From the NCBI RefSeq assembly GCF_009923995.1, contig NZ_RFSK01000024.1, forward strand, positions 1-64,000: a stretch of DNA of 64,000 nucleotides. Reading direction: 5' to 3'. The notes below the pieces were generated by a model. The model searched no databases. It saw only the letters and a program-made list of their open reading frames with translations, and was not told the DNA's origin. How positions within the stretch are numbered: position 1 is the stretch's first letter; the number at the start of each line of letters is the position of its first letter. The position numbers were made by a program, and so were the translations under genes. Positions 63,142-64,000 of the stretch are shown piece after piece. This DNA is from Janthinobacterium sp. (lineage in GTDB: Bacteria; Pseudomonadota; Gammaproteobacteria; Burkholderiales; Burkholderiaceae_D).

Positions 63142-63864
63142 ATGGTGGTATTTGACTTTGCGCTGCGCGTTGCCGCGGCATTGACTCTGGGCGCCATGAT
63201 CGGCGCCGAACGCCAGCTGCGCCAGCGCATGGCTGGCCTGCGCACGAATGCGCTGGTGTCCGTCGGCGCCTCGCTGTTCGTGATGGTCTCCGTGCTCGAA
63301 GGCGACCCGGATGGCCACCTGCGCATCGCCGCGCAGGTGGTGTCGGGCATCGGCTTCCTCGGTGCCGGCGTGATCATGCGCGAAGGCATGACGGTGCGCG
63401 GCCTGAACACGGCAGCCACCCTGTGGTGCTCGGCCGCCATCGGCGTGCTGTGCGGCCTCGGTTTTGCGCTGGAAGCGGCCATCGGCACGGCCTTCGTGCT
63501 GGTGGCCAACCTGGTGCTGCGCCAGCTGGCGCAGCGCATCAACACGCATGGCAGCGAGGCGGGCATCGAGACGGAAAGCATCTACCGCGTCACGGCCGTG
63601 TGCGAGGCCGAGCAGGAAGTCCAGGTGCGCAACCTGATGCTGCGCATGATCAGCGGCATGCCGGCGCTGATGCTGCAATCCCTGCACAGCGAGGATGCGG
63701 CGCAGGCCGGGCGCATCGAAGTGCGCGCCGACCTGCTCACGCCCGTTTCCAGCCTGGGACTGCTGGAGCAGATCGTCAGCCAGGTGAGCCTGGAAGGTAG
63801 CGTCTCGGCCGTGCGCTGGGCGCTGGTGAACAACGCGGAATTTGTCGCCGAGCGGGGTGTGTGA
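63142..63864 (+). CDS. mgtC: MgtC/SapB-family membrane protein
   Basis: 240 residues. Five membrane helices with the family signature GAMIGAERQLRQRMAGLRTN and SGIGFLGAGVIMREG...TVRGLNTAATLW, followed by a cytoplasmic ACT-like C-terminal domain. MgtC proteins aid growth at low magnesium and modulate ATP synthase in Salmonella. GGGAGAAA precedes the ATG. Confidence 0.93.
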   Translation: MVVFDFALRVAAALTLGAMIGAERQLRQRMAGLRTNALVSVGASLFVMVSVLEGDPDGHLRIAAQVVSGIGFLGAGVIMREGMTVRGLNTAATLWCSAAIGVLCGLGFALEAAIGTAFVLVANLVLRQLAQRINTHGSEAGIETESIYRVTAVCEAEQEVQVRNLMLRMISGMPALMLQSLHSEDAAQAGRIEVRADLLTPVSSLGLLEQIVSQVSLEGSVSAVRWALVNNAEFVAERGV

Positions 63865-64000
63865 TGAAAAAATGGCTGCTGTGGTTTTCCAAACGTGGTC
63901 CGGCGCTCGCCACCTACCGCCTGACCGTCACCTGTCCTGCGGCGCAGGCCGACCATGTCGTGCGCCTGCTGCTGGCCGAACTGAAAGGCGCGGGACTGGC
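63864..64000 (+). CDS. Partial gene coupled to mgtC
   Basis: 45 residues before the window ends. The ATG overlaps the mgtC stop (TGATG), so it is translationally coupled. The visible part, TYRLTVTCPAAQADHVVRLL, resembles the ACT-like C-terminal domain of MgtC proteins, suggesting a stand-alone regulatory partner. Not identifiable further. Confidence 0.55.
   Translation, partial: MKKWLLWFSKRGPALATYRLTVTCPAAQADHVVRLLLAELKGAGL

Overview
The window is a 64 kb stretch of a GC-rich betaproteobacterial chromosome. Gene content and order fit Oxalobacteraceae (Janthinobacterium/Massilia/Duganella type): an rpsU-yqeY-dnaG-rpoD macromolecular-synthesis block, a PEP-CTERM exported protein, a HAMP-type methyl-accepting chemotaxis protein and many small Burkholderiales DUF proteins. 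The genus is inferred from style; no database was consulted.

Layout. 1-6.2 kb: partial chemoreceptor, Crp/Fnr-type regulator, lipocalin-like protein, DUF4265 protein, YjjG-type HAD phosphatase, DUF2726 protein and FKBP prolyl isomerase. 6.2-16.8 kb: an AT-richer integrated filamentous phage (inovirus-like) inside the 3' end of a CAU-anticodon tRNA gene, bounded by a perfect 45-bp direct repeat. It carries an ssDNA-binding protein, several very small membrane proteins, a pVIII-like coat protein followed by a terminator, a pIII/TspB-like adsorption protein with a Gly-Thr repeat linker, a pVI-like protein, Zot/pI, a pIV-like secretin, a small basic regulator, an HUH replication initiator and a tyrosine integrase. 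Between the integrase and the left end lies a two-gene cargo (ABC/OLD-type ATPase plus a small PD-(D/E)XK-like protein), the best candidate here for an uncharacterised, probably anti-phage, system. At the right end sit a DUF2726 paralogue of the chromosomal gene at 5.3 kb and a small DNA-binding regulator whose last codons cross the attachment site.

16.9-29.4 kb: tRNA promoter, rpoD, dnaG, yqeY, rpsU, PEP-CTERM protein, HI0933-type flavoprotein, YbiB/TrpD2, a truncated IS110-like protein, aroG, NirD-like protein and tsaD. 29.4-35.4 kb: eutC and eutB (ethanolamine ammonia-lyase) separated by a HEXXH protein, an ATP-grasp protein and a PLP decarboxylase. 35.4-38.1 kb: an autoregulated-looking GbsR/MarR operon with a DUF4166 protein and a membrane-SDR fusion. 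38.2-45.2 kb: a tightly packed seven-gene operon (KAS III, OleD-like reductase, MBL hydrolase, F390-synthetase-like adenylating enzyme, PAP2 phosphatase, sterol-desaturase-type and fatty-acid desaturases) that looks like an undescribed lipid pathway. 45.2-58 kb: voltage-gated-type K+ channel, Kef antiporter, several membrane proteins, FrnE-type DsbA, plsY, ybaK, a nuclease/phosphatase-fold enzyme and a PAS-GGDEF-EAL protein. 58-64 kb: an RND efflux pair and mgtC with a roughly 250-nt leader, followed by a partial gene.
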